This document shows positions 32,393 through 42,124 of a DNA stretch of 61,194 nt, in pieces. Location of the stretch: assembly GCA_010023045.1 (NCBI GenBank), contig RGJX01000003.1:1-61194 (forward strand), written 5' to 3'. This DNA is from Actinomycetota bacterium. GTDB taxonomy: Bacteria; Actinomycetota; Actinomycetes; Nanopelagicales; Nanopelagicaceae. The position numbers and the translations under genes are program-made. The first letter of the stretch is position 1. Every line of letters begins with the position of its first letter. The notes below the pieces were generated by a model that was not told where the DNA came from, ran no database searches, and saw nothing but the letters and a program-made list of their open reading frames with translations.

Positions 32393-33408
32393 TCAAAGGC
32401 TCCGTTTGCGTAATTTCGCTTGTATTCTGCCTTGAATCTCAAGAATTCATCGTATGAGGAGGTGAACCGAGTCTCATTGGGAAGAACGGTTACAAAATAC
32501 AGCCAGTCGCCATCGGCTGGATTTAGCGTTGCCTCAATTGCTGCCCGCGTTGGGCTTCCTATCGGTCCAGGTGGAAGCCCCTCATAAACAAATGTGTTGT
32601 AGCGATTCCGAACCTGAGTGTCCTTTAAAGATAGTGCAATCTCTCCTCGTCGATCAAAAATATAGTGAACCGTTGAATCAAATTGGAGCTTCATGCCTTT
32701 ATCCAATCGGTTATAAATCACTCGGGCCACTTTTGCGAATACATCGGGCGTACCTTCTGACTCAACTAAGGAGGAGATGATGAGCAAATCCCTTCTTGAA
32801 AATCCTTGAAAGCGCCAATCTAGATCGCCAGTGCTTTGTTGGAAACGCAAAAGCATTGCCGACAAAGCTTCTTCCTCGTTTGTTCCACGTGCAAATGAGT
32901 AAAACGCGGGATAGAGAAAGCCTTCGACGTTTTGAAGTTTGAAATCCAGGGGCGGTTTCAACTTAGAAAGGGCTTTAGAAAGTTTCCTCTGCTCAAAGCC
33001 GGCCTTCACTAACGCATCCACTACTTCACTCACTCGCGCGCCATCACGCACTCGAACGAGATCAACTATTCGATCTGGATCCAATAACTGCAAAACCGCT
33101 TCGGCAGCCGGTATCTGGGTTTCAACTCTGTGTTCGCCTGGGGCAATCCGTTGACTATCCGCATTGGCAACAGCTGCACGGAAGTATGCGAGGGCAGATT
33201 TAACAACAGACTCACGTTCTAAAACTTCTCCAACTTGTGATCCGGTCATACCTGGATCAATGTGAATGACCACTTCCGGGCCACGAGAACTACCATCAAA
33301 GTCAGGTGCGGTGCGAGCTCCCGGAGCGATTTCCCGAAGTCCAAGGGTAACCAACACGACAAAGCAGAGTGTCAGACCTAAATTTCTCAGAGCATTCCTA
33401 GTGATCAT
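32389..33408 (-). CDS. mltG: Endolytic transglycosylase MltG (YceG-like)
   Basis: N-terminal TM; 'LIISSLVESEGTPDVFAKVARVIYNRLDKGMKLQFDSTVHY', 'YEGLPPGPIGSPTRAAIEATLNP'. Confidence 0.93.
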   Translation of the reverse strand: MITRNALRNLGLTLCFVVLVTLGLREIAPGARTAPDFDGSSRGPEVVIHIDPGMTGSQVGEVLERESVVKSALAYFRAAVANADSQRIAPGEHRVETQIPAAEAVLQLLDPDRIVDLVRVRDGARVSEVVDALVKAGFEQRKLSKALSKLKPPLDFKLQNVEGFLYPAFYSFARGTNEEEALSAMLLRFQQSTGDLDWRFQGFSRRDLLIISSLVESEGTPDVFAKVARVIYNRLDKGMKLQFDSTVHYIFDRRGEIALSLKDTQVRNRYNTFVYEGLPPGPIGSPTRAAIEATLNPADGDWLYFVTVLPNETRFTSSYDEFLRFKAEYKRNYANGAFE

Positions 33409-33835
33409 CGAGCTGACTTCCAAAAGGTCGATCTTGTAGACGTTCACCTTCGAGAGCGAATTTCAAAATCTCCAAGGCTGCCAACGCGTCAATCCCAAAT
33501 TTTGCAATCAGCGATTTGTCACTAGAAGCAGATGTAGTTGAGAGTCGCTCATCAACCAGACGGACTGGAGCAATATCTAACTGATTTATTCGATCGGCCA
33601 GCGCCCTTGCTAGTGATGCTGATTGACCTTCATCGCCGGACAAGTGGAGTGGAAGCCCTATGTAAATCGTGGAGATTAGGTTTTGCTCGGAGATTTTTAG
33701 CAATTTTTCTTCTAGTTCTGTGGCAGCGATAGTTCCTACGGGTGAAGCGATTAGTCCAGAACTATCGGACATAGCTATGCCTATCCACTTCTCACCGTAG
33801 TCAATCGCTATTCGATGACCGGGTCTTAGAGCCAT
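33398..33835 (-). CDS. ruvX: Putative pre-16S rRNA nuclease / Holliday junction resolvase-like (YqgF)
   Basis: 'IAIDYGEKWIGIAMSD', 'LPLHLSGDEGQSA', 'VRLVDERLSTTSA'. Confidence 0.93.
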   Translation of the reverse strand: MALRPGHRIAIDYGEKWIGIAMSDSSGLIASPVGTIAATELEEKLLKISEQNLISTIYIGLPLHLSGDEGQSASLARALADRINQLDIAPVRLVDERLSTTSASSDKSLIAKFGIDALAALEILKFALEGERLQDRPFGSQLDDH

Positions 33836-36510
33836 TATCTTTTCTGAAGATCAGATCTAAGAGCTTCGAAGGCTGCCTTAAGTTGAGCGACATCAGATCC
33901 GCCACCTTGCGCAAAATCATCTTTCCCGCCGCCCCCACCACCCAGGATTTGTGAGGCCCGCTTGGCTAATTCGCCAGCTTTGATCCCGACAGTTCGTGAG
34001 CGTTCATCAGTGGCGCAAACCAGAACAACTCGGCCATCCACTACTGAGGAGAGTATTACGACCGCACCCTTCAATTTTTCGCGGAGCTCTAAGGCAAGAT
34101 TTCTTAATTCATCTCCCCCAAGTTCGCCATCAAAGTTGTTTATGACAAGCGAGAGATCGCCCAACTTCTCGGCAGACGCAACAAGCCCTGGAATTTTTTC
34201 CCGTGCTTGCGCCAACTTTATGACCTTAAACTCTTTCTCCATCTCCTTCATTTTCTGTAGAAGTTTAGAAATTCTTTCAGGTAACTCTTCCGACCTAGTT
34301 CCCTTTATTAGTTCAGTTAAAGAGTTGAGAATGACATGCTCACGGGCCAGGTATGAAAACGCATCGACCCCTACGAGCGCTTCGACTCTTCTAACTCCTG
34401 ATCCAATCGAGGATTCTGATAGGAGTTTTACCAATCCAAGCTGTCCGGAGCGATGAACATGGGTTCCGCCACAGAGCTCGCGGGCCCAATCTCCAACACT
34501 AACTACACGAACCCGTTCACCGTATTTCTCTCCGAAAAGCGCCATAGCGCCGATTGATTTTGCTTCATCAATCGACATTTCCTGGGCAGTAACTTCTAGA
34601 TCGTCAGCCAACAAAGTATTTACTCTTAACTCAACCTCATCGAGCGAAGATTTAGGTACGGCGCCAGTAGAAGGAAAATCAAAACGGAACCTTCCTGGAG
34701 CATTTTCAGATCCGGCTTGCGTTGCTGTTTCGCCCAAAATCTCACGGAAGGCCTTATGAACCATATGAGTCGCAGTGTGAGCTCTTGAAATTCCGGCTCG
34801 CCGTTGGCGATCAATCTCAGCAAATACCTTTGCGCCACTTCTAACTTCGCCATCACTTACTCTTCCACGATGAACGAATAATCCTGGTAGTGGAGCTTGA
34901 ACATCGTCAATCTCGATTAAGGCGCCATCCGAAGTGCGGATCACGCCACCGTCGGCAAGTTGGCCACCACCTTCGGCATAGAAAGGTGTCCTATCGAGAA
35001 CGATCTCGATTTCGCTTCCGACCGAAACTGACTTCGCGAATTTTCCATTGACCAAAACTCCGACGATTGAGGCCTCGGCAGCAAGATGGTCGTACCCAAT
35101 AAATTCCAACGATTTCGCTTTCTCGGCAATATTCCGATACTCGCTTAAGTCGGTATGGCCAGTCTTCTTTGCTTTGGCATCAGCCTTTGCTCGCTCTTTC
35201 TGTTCTTGCATCAAGCGCTTGAAGCCCTCACCATCAATTTGCAAACCATTTTCGTTCGCCATTTCCAACGTTAGATCAAAAGGAAATCCATAAGTATCGT
35301 GAAGCTTGAATGCGTCCTCACCAGATATGACCTTGCTACCTCTTGAGGTTACTTCAGCTCGCGCTTGATCAAAAATCAGAGTTCCACTCTTTAGGGTCGA
35401 TAGAAATGCATCCTCTTCAGCCTCGGCAATCTTCTTGATTCTCTCTCGGTCTTTCTCTAGTTCTGGATATTGCGCTCCCATTGCCTGGATTGATGTTGAG
35501 ACCAATTCAGAGATATTCCTATCTTCTGCTCCAAGCAATCGCATATTTCTAATGGTTCGACGCATCATCCGGCGAAGCACGTAACCCCGCCCTTCATTTC
35601 CTGGGATGACGCCATCGCCGATCAACATAGTGGCCGTTCTTGCATGATCAGCTACTACTCTTAACGAGATATCACTCTTCTCATTCGAACCATAGTTAAC
35701 TCCGGAGAGATCGCTGGCACGATTTAAGATCATCGCAGTGGTATCAATCTCATAGATATTTTCAACGCCTTGAAGTAGCGCCGCCGTCCGTTCAAGTCCC
35801 AGGCCAGTATCTATGTTCTTTGCAGGTAACTCTCCAAGGATTGGATATCCCTCTTTTCCAGGACCATCTCCTCTGATGTTCTGCATGAAAACCAAATTCC
35901 ATATCTCCAGATACCTATCTTCATCTGCAATAGGTCCGCCTTCTCTTCCATACTCTGGTCCACGGTCGAAATAAATCTCGCTACATGGCCCACAAGGACC
36001 AGGCACGCCCATAGACCAGAAATTATCTGCCATACCGCGCCGTTGAATCTTCTCTTTAGGAACTCCCATTTTCTTATGCCAGATATCGGCCGCTTCATCA
36101 TCATCGAGATAGACCGTTACCCAGAGCTTTGATTCATCGAAACCATATCCACCAGCAGATTGTGGCTTGGTCAATAATTCCCACGCTAACTCAATCGCAC
36201 CTTCCTTGAAATAATCACCAAAGGAGAAGTTGCCACACATTTGGAAGAAAGACGCGTGTCGAGTCGTCTTGCCTACTTCATCAATATCAAGAGTTCGTAC
36301 ACATTTCTGAACCGAGGTCGCTCTTGGATATGGAGCGCTTATCTCGCCCAAGAAATAAGGTTTGAAAGGCACCATACCTGCGTTAACAAGAAGCAGGTTT
36401 GGGTCATTAAGAACTAGCGACGCAGATGGAACAACTGTATGGGTAAGACCTAAAGAGTTGCCGTTCTCAAAAAAATTGAGCCAGCGTTTTCGAATCTCGG
36501 CGGAGTTCAC
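33835..36510 (-). CDS. alaS: Alanyl-tRNA synthetase
   Basis: '[26 protein letters not shown]', '[15 protein letters not shown]', '[16 protein letters not shown]', '[15 protein letters not shown]'. Confidence 0.98.
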   Translation of the reverse strand: MNSAEIRKRWLNFFENGNSLGLTHTVVPSASLVLNDPNLLLVNAGMVPFKPYFLGEISAPYPRATSVQKCVRTLDIDEVGKTTRHASFFQMCGNFSFGDYFKEGAIELAWELLTKPQSAGGYGFDESKLWVTVYLDDDEAADIWHKKMGVPKEKIQRRGMADNFWSMGVPGPCGPCSEIYFDRGPEYGREGGPIADEDRYLEIWNLVFMQNIRGDGPGKEGYPILGELPAKNIDTGLGLERTAALLQGVENIYEIDTTAMILNRASDLSGVNYGSNEKSDISLRVVADHARTATMLIGDGVIPGNEGRGYVLRRMMRRTIRNMRLLGAEDRNISELVSTSIQAMGAQYPELEKDRERIKKIAEAEEDAFLSTLKSGTLIFDQARAEVTSRGSKVISGEDAFKLHDTYGFPFDLTLEMANENGLQIDGEGFKRLMQEQKERAKADAKAKKTGHTDLSEYRNIAEKAKSLEFIGYDHLAAEASIVGVLVNGKFAKSVSVGSEIEIVLDRTPFYAEGGGQLADGGVIRTSDGALIEIDDVQAPLPGLFVHRGRVSDGEVRSGAKVFAEIDRQRRAGISRAHTATHMVHKAFREILGETATQAGSENAPGRFRFDFPSTGAVPKSSLDEVELRVNTLLADDLEVTAQEMSIDEAKSIGAMALFGEKYGERVRVVSVGDWARELCGGTHVHRSGQLGLVKLLSESSIGSGVRRVEALVGVDAFSYLAREHVILNSLTELIKGTRSEELPERISKLLQKMKEMEKEFKVIKLAQAREKIPGLVASAEKLGDLSLVINNFDGELGGDELRNLALELREKLKGAVVILSSVVDGRVVLVCATDERSRTVGIKAGELAKRASQILGGGGGGKDDFAQGGGSDVAQLKAAFEALRSDLQKR

Positions 36511-36516
36511 GCTCTT

Positions 36517-36939
36517 TTAGAACTCCTCATCATCGACGTATTGAGAACGCTCCGCTCTCTTGTTAGGCCCCTTTTTCTTTTTCTTGCCCTTTTTGCGCAA
36601 CTGAGCAGCCGTAAGCACGGCGCCCGCCGCCTTCATGGCAATCTGGTTCTTATCTAAAAATGACGAAGTTGACTCAGCGATTTTGCTGCTCATCTCATCG
36701 ATTGTTCGGGTGACTTTATTTATGCTCTCCAAGGGACCATTCACGAGCTCCACAGTTGTTGTGACTTCATTTAGAAGTGGAGTCGTTTCGTCAGAAATGT
36801 TCTTAACTGCGGTTCCTACTTCATCTATAGCTCTTCCTAGTCTAAAGACTGCGTATGCAATGGATATTGAAATGACGAAGAACGCCGAAGCAGCGATTAT
36901 GGCTGCGATTCCTGATGCACTCATTTCGCTGGCGAACAT
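36517..36939 (-). CDS. DUF948 domain-containing membrane protein
   Basis: Single TM plus coiled-coil 'VFRLGRAIDEVGTAVKNISDETTPLLNEVTTTVELVNGPLESINKVTRTI'; upstream of alaS. Confidence 0.8.
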   Translation of the reverse strand: MFASEMSASGIAAIIAASAFFVISISIAYAVFRLGRAIDEVGTAVKNISDETTPLLNEVTTTVELVNGPLESINKVTRTIDEMSSKIAESTSSFLDKNQIAMKAAGAVLTAAQLRKKGKKKKKGPNKRAERSQYVDDEEF

Positions 36940-36948
36940 GGGGCAAGC

Positions 36949-38709
36949 CTACCCAAGTTCATCTTCCTTCTTCTTGACCTCGACTACCGCATCAACGCCA
37001 CTCTCACGACGTTGCGCCACGGTTATCGGAGTTGGAGCGCCGGTCAATGGGTCGCCACCACTTGCTGTCTTTGGAAACGCGATTACCTCACGAATCGATT
37101 CAGCTCCTGCCAGTAATGCGCAGAGTCGATCTAGACCTAAGGCGATTCCACCGTGTGGCGGTGGTCCATAGTTAAAAGCTTCGAGAAGAAATCCGAACTT
37201 GTTTTGGGCCTCTTCATCGCTTAAACCAATTACTTTAAATACCTCTTTTTGAATATCGCGTTTATGTATACGGATAGATCCTCCGCCTATCTCATTTCCA
37301 TTAAGAACGATGTCATACGCATAGGCCAGCGCGTTTTCTGGATCTGTGGCAAAGCTCGCTTCATACTCTGGTTTTGGACCAGTAAATGGATGATGAACTG
37401 CAGTCCAACCACCGCCATCTGTTCTTTCAAACATAGGCGCATCAACCACCCAGAGAAACTCCCAGCGATTCTTATCTATTAGATTGCATCGTTCGCCAAT
37501 TTCAAGACGAACCGCTCCTAAGAGCGCTAGCGATGCGTTACGTTCGCCAGCTGCAAAAAAGATTGCATCACCATTCTTTGCTCCAACTACTTGGGCGATG
37601 CCCGAACTCTCCTCCGGTGAAAGGTTCTTTGCTACCGGCCCAGTAAGGCTTCCATCTTCGCCCACCAAAATGTAAGCAAGTCCTTTAGCTCCGCGCGCTT
37701 TAGCCCAGTCCTGCCAAGCATCTAATTCGCGACGTGGTGAATTTGCGCCTCCTGGCATCACGACAGCTCCAACATAAGGCGCTTGAAACACCCTAAACGA
37801 GGTGTTTTTGAAGAAATTGGTTACATCGACCAACTCATTCTCAAATCGTAGATCAGGTTTATCGGAGCCGAACCTGCGCATTGCTTCGTGATATGTCATT
37901 CGTGCTATCGGAGAAGATACTTCGTAGCCAACAGTGGCTTTGAAAACTCTCTTTAAAATAGTTTCGGCAACCTTGATAACATCTTCTTGATCAACAAAAG
38001 ACATTTCAATATCAAGTTGAGTAAATTCTGGCTGACGATCGGCTCGAAAGTCTTCATCTCTAAAGCAGCGAGCAATTTGGTAGTAACGCTCCATGCCAGC
38101 AACCATTAAGAGTTGCTTAAAGAGCTGAGGTGATTGCGGTAGCGCGTACCAAGATCCGGGCTGCAGTCTTACTGGCACAAGGAAATCTCGCGCACCTTCT
38201 GGGGTAGAGCGAGTTAGATATGGTGTTTCAATCTCCAAGAAATCGAGCTCGTCCATTGCGCTGCGAATCTCACTTGTGACCTTTGATCGTAATCTCAGCG
38301 CCTTGGATTGCTCTTCCCGGCGCAGATCGAGATACCGGTATTTAAGGCGAATTTCTTCACTTACGTTTACCTTCTCGCCGGAGTCAACTGGGAATGGGAG
38401 TGCAGCAGCCTCACTTAAAACCTCAAGCTCATCGCAGATAACTTCAATCTCTCCGGTCGGAATATTTGGATTCTCATTGCCGACTGGTCGCTTTGCAATC
38501 TTTCCAATGGCGAGCACGCACCACTCAGCTCTTAAAGATCCGGCAACTTTCTCGTCAGAGATGACGACTTGGACGCTGCCACTTGAATCTCGTAGATCAA
38601 TAAAGGCGACTCCGCCATGATCTCGGCGGCGAGCTACCCAACCAGCGAGACGAACCGTTTCGCCGACTTGGGAAGAACGCAGCTCACCCGCAAGATGAGA
38701 ACGGAGCAT
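36949..38709 (-). CDS. aspS: Aspartyl-tRNA synthetase
   Basis: '[26 protein letters not shown]', '[20 protein letters not shown]', '[28 protein letters not shown]'. Confidence 0.98.
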   Translation of the reverse strand: MLRSHLAGELRSSQVGETVRLAGWVARRRDHGGVAFIDLRDSSGSVQVVISDEKVAGSLRAEWCVLAIGKIAKRPVGNENPNIPTGEIEVICDELEVLSEAAALPFPVDSGEKVNVSEEIRLKYRYLDLRREEQSKALRLRSKVTSEIRSAMDELDFLEIETPYLTRSTPEGARDFLVPVRLQPGSWYALPQSPQLFKQLLMVAGMERYYQIARCFRDEDFRADRQPEFTQLDIEMSFVDQEDVIKVAETILKRVFKATVGYEVSSPIARMTYHEAMRRFGSDKPDLRFENELVDVTNFFKNTSFRVFQAPYVGAVVMPGGANSPRRELDAWQDWAKARGAKGLAYILVGEDGSLTGPVAKNLSPEESSGIAQVVGAKNGDAIFFAAGERNASLALLGAVRLEIGERCNLIDKNRWEFLWVVDAPMFERTDGGGWTAVHHPFTGPKPEYEASFATDPENALAYAYDIVLNGNEIGGGSIRIHKRDIQKEVFKVIGLSDEEAQNKFGFLLEAFNYGPPPHGGIALGLDRLCALLAGAESIREVIAFPKTASGGDPLTGAPTPITVAQRRESGVDAVVEVKKKEDELG

Positions 38710-38746
38710 GAGCCACCTTTCAAATAAAGAGCGATTGAAGCGCTAT

Positions 38747-39942
38747 TTAAATAGCGTTCTTCAGAGTCGCAACTAAGGAGTCAAGAGTAATGGATTCTTC
38801 AATTCCGTCGGACATACGTTTTAGCCTGCCCTGTCCGGATTGAAGTTCAGCGTCTCCTAGTACCAGAACATGTCGTGCGTTTAATTTGTCAGCAGCCTTC
38901 ATTGCGCCTTTCAAGGCGCGATCTCCAAATCCCATATCGGCGACGAAGCCAACTTCTCGGACTTTCTCTATGAGAGAAATGGCTCGTAATTTGGCCGCAT
39001 CCCCAATGGGAATTATGAAGAGATCCAAATATCCGTCACCAAGTCTGGAATTCTCATTCGAGTTATCTATCAAACCTTCACTTTCCAGCGCCAGAATGAT
39101 CCGATCAATTCCCAATCCAAATCCAATTCCTGAAAGGTCCTGTCCGCCTAAAGTCTTCATCAATCCGTCGTAGCGCCCACCCCCGCCAATGCTGGCTTGA
39201 GCGCCGAGACCTTTATGGACAAACTCAAAGGCCGTTCCCGTGTAATAGTCCAAGCCGCGAACCATTCTTGGATTCACAACGAAGGGTATGTCAAGTGCAG
39301 TAAGCGCACTCTTTAACGCCTCGAACTTACTCGCACTCTCTGAAGTTAGAAAATCCAAAATAATTGGGGCTACTTTCAGTTTGGCTTGGATTTCAGATCG
39401 CTTGTCATCGAAAATTCGCAGTGGGTTTTTCTTCACCCGCTCTGCAGTTTCATCATCCAAATCTAGATTTGAAAGAAATTTCAAGAACTCCACACGATGT
39501 TTACCTCTACTCTCCTCATCCCCAAGTGAGGTAATTTGCAGTTCAAAATTCTGAAGACCTAAGGAGGCAAATCCTCGATAGGCAATAGAAATCACTTCTG
39601 CATCAAGAAATGGATCATCTAGCCCAACTGCTTCGATTCCAAACTGATAGAACTGGCGATACCTCCCGGCTTGTGGACGTTCAGCTCTAAAAAATGGACC
39701 TCTGTAATAGAGCTTCACGGGCAGTTGTCCGCGGTCCAGACCGTGTTCAATAATCGATCGGATTACGCCTGCTGTTCCCTCGGGACGGAGAGTGAGAGAG
39801 CGACCACCACTGGGAGCTCAATTAAATGATAGTTCGCCGCTAGGGAAACTTGTTCAAGTTTTCGAACCACTTTCTCAAAAATTCCCGAGCGAGGTGGAAA
39901 ATATTCTGAGACGCCCTTAGGGGCTTGAAAATCTCCGCTCAT
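38747..39942 (-). pseudogene. hisS: Histidyl-tRNA synthetase, interrupted by an internal deletion/frameshift near 39806-39811
   Basis: N-part from ATG 39942 reads MSGDFQAPKGVSEYFPPRSGIFEKVVRKLEQVSLAANYHLIELP; a different frame continues GGRSLTLRPEGTAGVIRSIIEHGLDRGQLPVKLYYRGPFFRAERPQAGRYRQFYQ. The usual ~29 residues between 'ELP' and 'GGRSLTLRPEGT' are absent. Confidence 0.88.
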
Positions 39943-40676
39943 CCGAGACGTCCTTGGAGCGCAGCCTGAATATAAGGATTCGTCGCAAGCTCAATCTCCA
40001 CTCGAGTCCTCTCCCCGTGGCCTGGAAGTACTTCCAAATGGCCGGGCTGAACCGCAATTTTCTCACGGAGAGTACGCTCCATGTCGGAAATTGAGCCACG
40101 TGGCAGGTCGGTTCTTCCAATTGCTCCCTTAAAAAGGGTATCGCCCGTAATCAGAATCTCATCTTCAACTCTTGCGATTATCGAGCCAGGCGTGTGTCCC
40201 GGAGATGATTCAATTTCAAATCTCATTCCAGCGATGCTCAAAGAGTTGTGCTCGGTGAGCTCAGTTACATCTTCTGGATCTTCAAATGCATGAGCTCCAT
40301 ACTTGCCCACCAATTCATTCATTAGGGCAAGGCCCTGCGCCCCCATGCCGCGCTCTGGCTTTTCTAAAAGATCTCTATCAAGTTTATGGACCAGTACTCC
40401 TGCTCCACAATCTCTTTGCAGTGGTAAGAGCGAGAAGTGGTGATCTAAATGGCCGTGAGTGATAAGAATTGCGACAGGTTTCAGATTTGCAGATTGAAGT
40501 CTCTCTTTTATCTTTCCCACTAAATCTGGGATAGCAATGCCTGGATCGACAATCACGCACTCCGAGTTCTTGCTTGGCGCAACAATCCAACAATTGGTAC
40601 CAAAGAAATCTGCTACAACCCGATCCACCAAGACGCCCAAAATTCTCCCCTCACCCTTCCAAGCTAGCTCGAGCAA
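39939..40676 (-). CDS. MBL-fold metallo-hydrolase (glyoxalase II-like); start may be near 40631
   Basis: 'ILITHGHLDHHFSL', 'SSPGHTPGSIIARVEDEILITGDTLFKGAIGRTDLP', 'VLPGHGERT'. Confidence 0.9.
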   Translation of the reverse strand: MLELAWKGEGRILGVLVDRVVADFFGTNCWIVAPSKNSECVIVDPGIAIPDLVGKIKERLQSANLKPVAILITHGHLDHHFSLLPLQRDCGAGVLVHKLDRDLLEKPERGMGAQGLALMNELVGKYGAHAFEDPEDVTELTEHNSLSIAGMRFEIESSPGHTPGSIIARVEDEILITGDTLFKGAIGRTDLPRGSISDMERTLREKIAVQPGHLEVLPGHGERTRVEIELATNPYIQAALQGRLG

Positions 40677-40825
40677 CGGCTTCGAATTCTCCCTTTTTCT
40701 CTATGCCAGACGGGAAAACCGCGCCCACCTTTTACAGATTCTCCCCCCGGGGGTACCTTGAGCCCTCTAAACCGCTGAACCCGCAACGGCCCTGGCCGCG
40801 CAACGAGAAGTGAGGTAGTAAACCG

Positions 40826-42124
40826 ATGAGCGCACAAGATTTACCAATCAACTCCGCCGCCGCCGCTTTAATAGGCGATCCTGCAAAATACGGTCGCGTC
40901 GATGACGCTGGAATGGTTTACGTACAAACTCCTGACGGTGAGCGCGTTGTTGGTTCATACCCTGGTAAAACTCCAGAAGAAGCTCTCGCATATTTCGTCC
41001 GTAAATTTGAAGTTGTAGCTGCCGAAGTGGCGCTCCTTGCCGCTCGTATCGTTTCCGGAGCAATGGTTCCTGATAACGCTCTTCAAGCGGTCAACAAATT
41101 ACGAAATCAGGTTGAACATCTAAATGGCGTGGGAAATATCGCCGCTCTCAAATCTTCACTCGAGCAGATCCCTTCACTAATCGATGAACACCGCTCGGCT
41201 TACGAAGCAAAACGTCAGGCTGAGATGGAAGCGAAGGCTGCCAAACGCGCTGCGGCACTTGAGGGCAAAGAAAAGATTGTTATTGAAGCCGAATCACTTA
41301 AAGATTCTGAGCAATGGAAGGCCACAGGTGATCGACTAAAGGATCTCCTTGAGGAGTGGAAGAAGGCGCCTCGATTAGATAAAAAGTCAGATACCGAACT
41401 TTGGAAGCGCTTTTCGGCTGCGCGGAATCACTTTGACAAGAAGCGCCGCACCCACTTCGCCTCTCTATCAAAGAAGCAAAGTGAAGTTAAAAGCGCAAAG
41501 GAAAAAATTGTCCAGGAGGCTGAAGCGCTTGCCAATTCAACTGATTGGGTTGCAACGGCACGTCGTTATAAGGCCCTTATGGATCAATGGAAGGCGTCTG
41601 GGCGCGGTAAGAAGAATGAGGATGCCAAGCTCTGGGAGCGATTCAAGGCCGCGCAAGATACATTCTTTGCAGCAAAGAATTCAGATTTAGAGAAGCGTTC
41701 CGAGTCATTTGCGGAAAACTTGGTTAAAAAAGAGGCTCTGGTTAGTGAGATCGAGGCTCTATTACCTATCGCTAACCTAGATGATGCAAAACGCAAATTC
41801 CGCGATTTGAAATCCAAGTATGCAAAAGCTGGAATGGTCGACCGGAATAAGAAGGCTCAACTGGATCGCAAGATTGAGAATGTAGAACTGAGCTTAAAAG
41901 AGGCCGAACAAGAGCAATGGCGACGTACCGATCCAGGGGCAAAGTCCCGCGCTCTGGAAGTGGTAAACCAACTAATTGCTGCGGTTGCGGATTATGAGGC
42001 GAAGGCAGCGCGCGCTGATGCAGCCGGCGACTCACGAAAAGCTGCCGAACTACGCGAGGCCGCTTCGGCTAGATCAATCTGGCTAGCTGAGGCCCAACGC
42101 GGATTAGCTGAGTTCAGCTCCTAA
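40826..42124 (+). CDS. DUF349 domain-containing protein
   Basis: Repeated 'EALANSTDWVATARRYKALMDQWKASGRGKKNEDAKLWERFKAAQDTFFAAK' helical units. Confidence 0.9.
   Translation: MSAQDLPINSAAAALIGDPAKYGRVDDAGMVYVQTPDGERVVGSYPGKTPEEALAYFVRKFEVVAAEVALLAARIVSGAMVPDNALQAVNKLRNQVEHLNGVGNIAALKSSLEQIPSLIDEHRSAYEAKRQAEMEAKAAKRAAALEGKEKIVIEAESLKDSEQWKATGDRLKDLLEEWKKAPRLDKKSDTELWKRFSAARNHFDKKRRTHFASLSKKQSEVKSAKEKIVQEAEALANSTDWVATARRYKALMDQWKASGRGKKNEDAKLWERFKAAQDTFFAAKNSDLEKRSESFAENLVKKEALVSEIEALLPIANLDDAKRKFRDLKSKYAKAGMVDRNKKAQLDRKIENVELSLKEAEQEQWRRTDPGAKSRALEVVNQLIAAVADYEAKAARADAAGDSRKAAELREAASARSIWLAEAQRGLAEFSS

Noticed and set aside
36949-36965. Possible T-box leaders for alaS, aspS, hisS or thrS
   Set aside because: The upstream gaps of these synthetase genes are too short (tens of bp or overlapping) to hold a T-box
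39917-40120. 67-aa minus-strand ORF spanning the MBL-hisS junction
   Set aside because: Out of frame with both the MBL gene and hisS; the hisS N-terminus is read from 39942 instead
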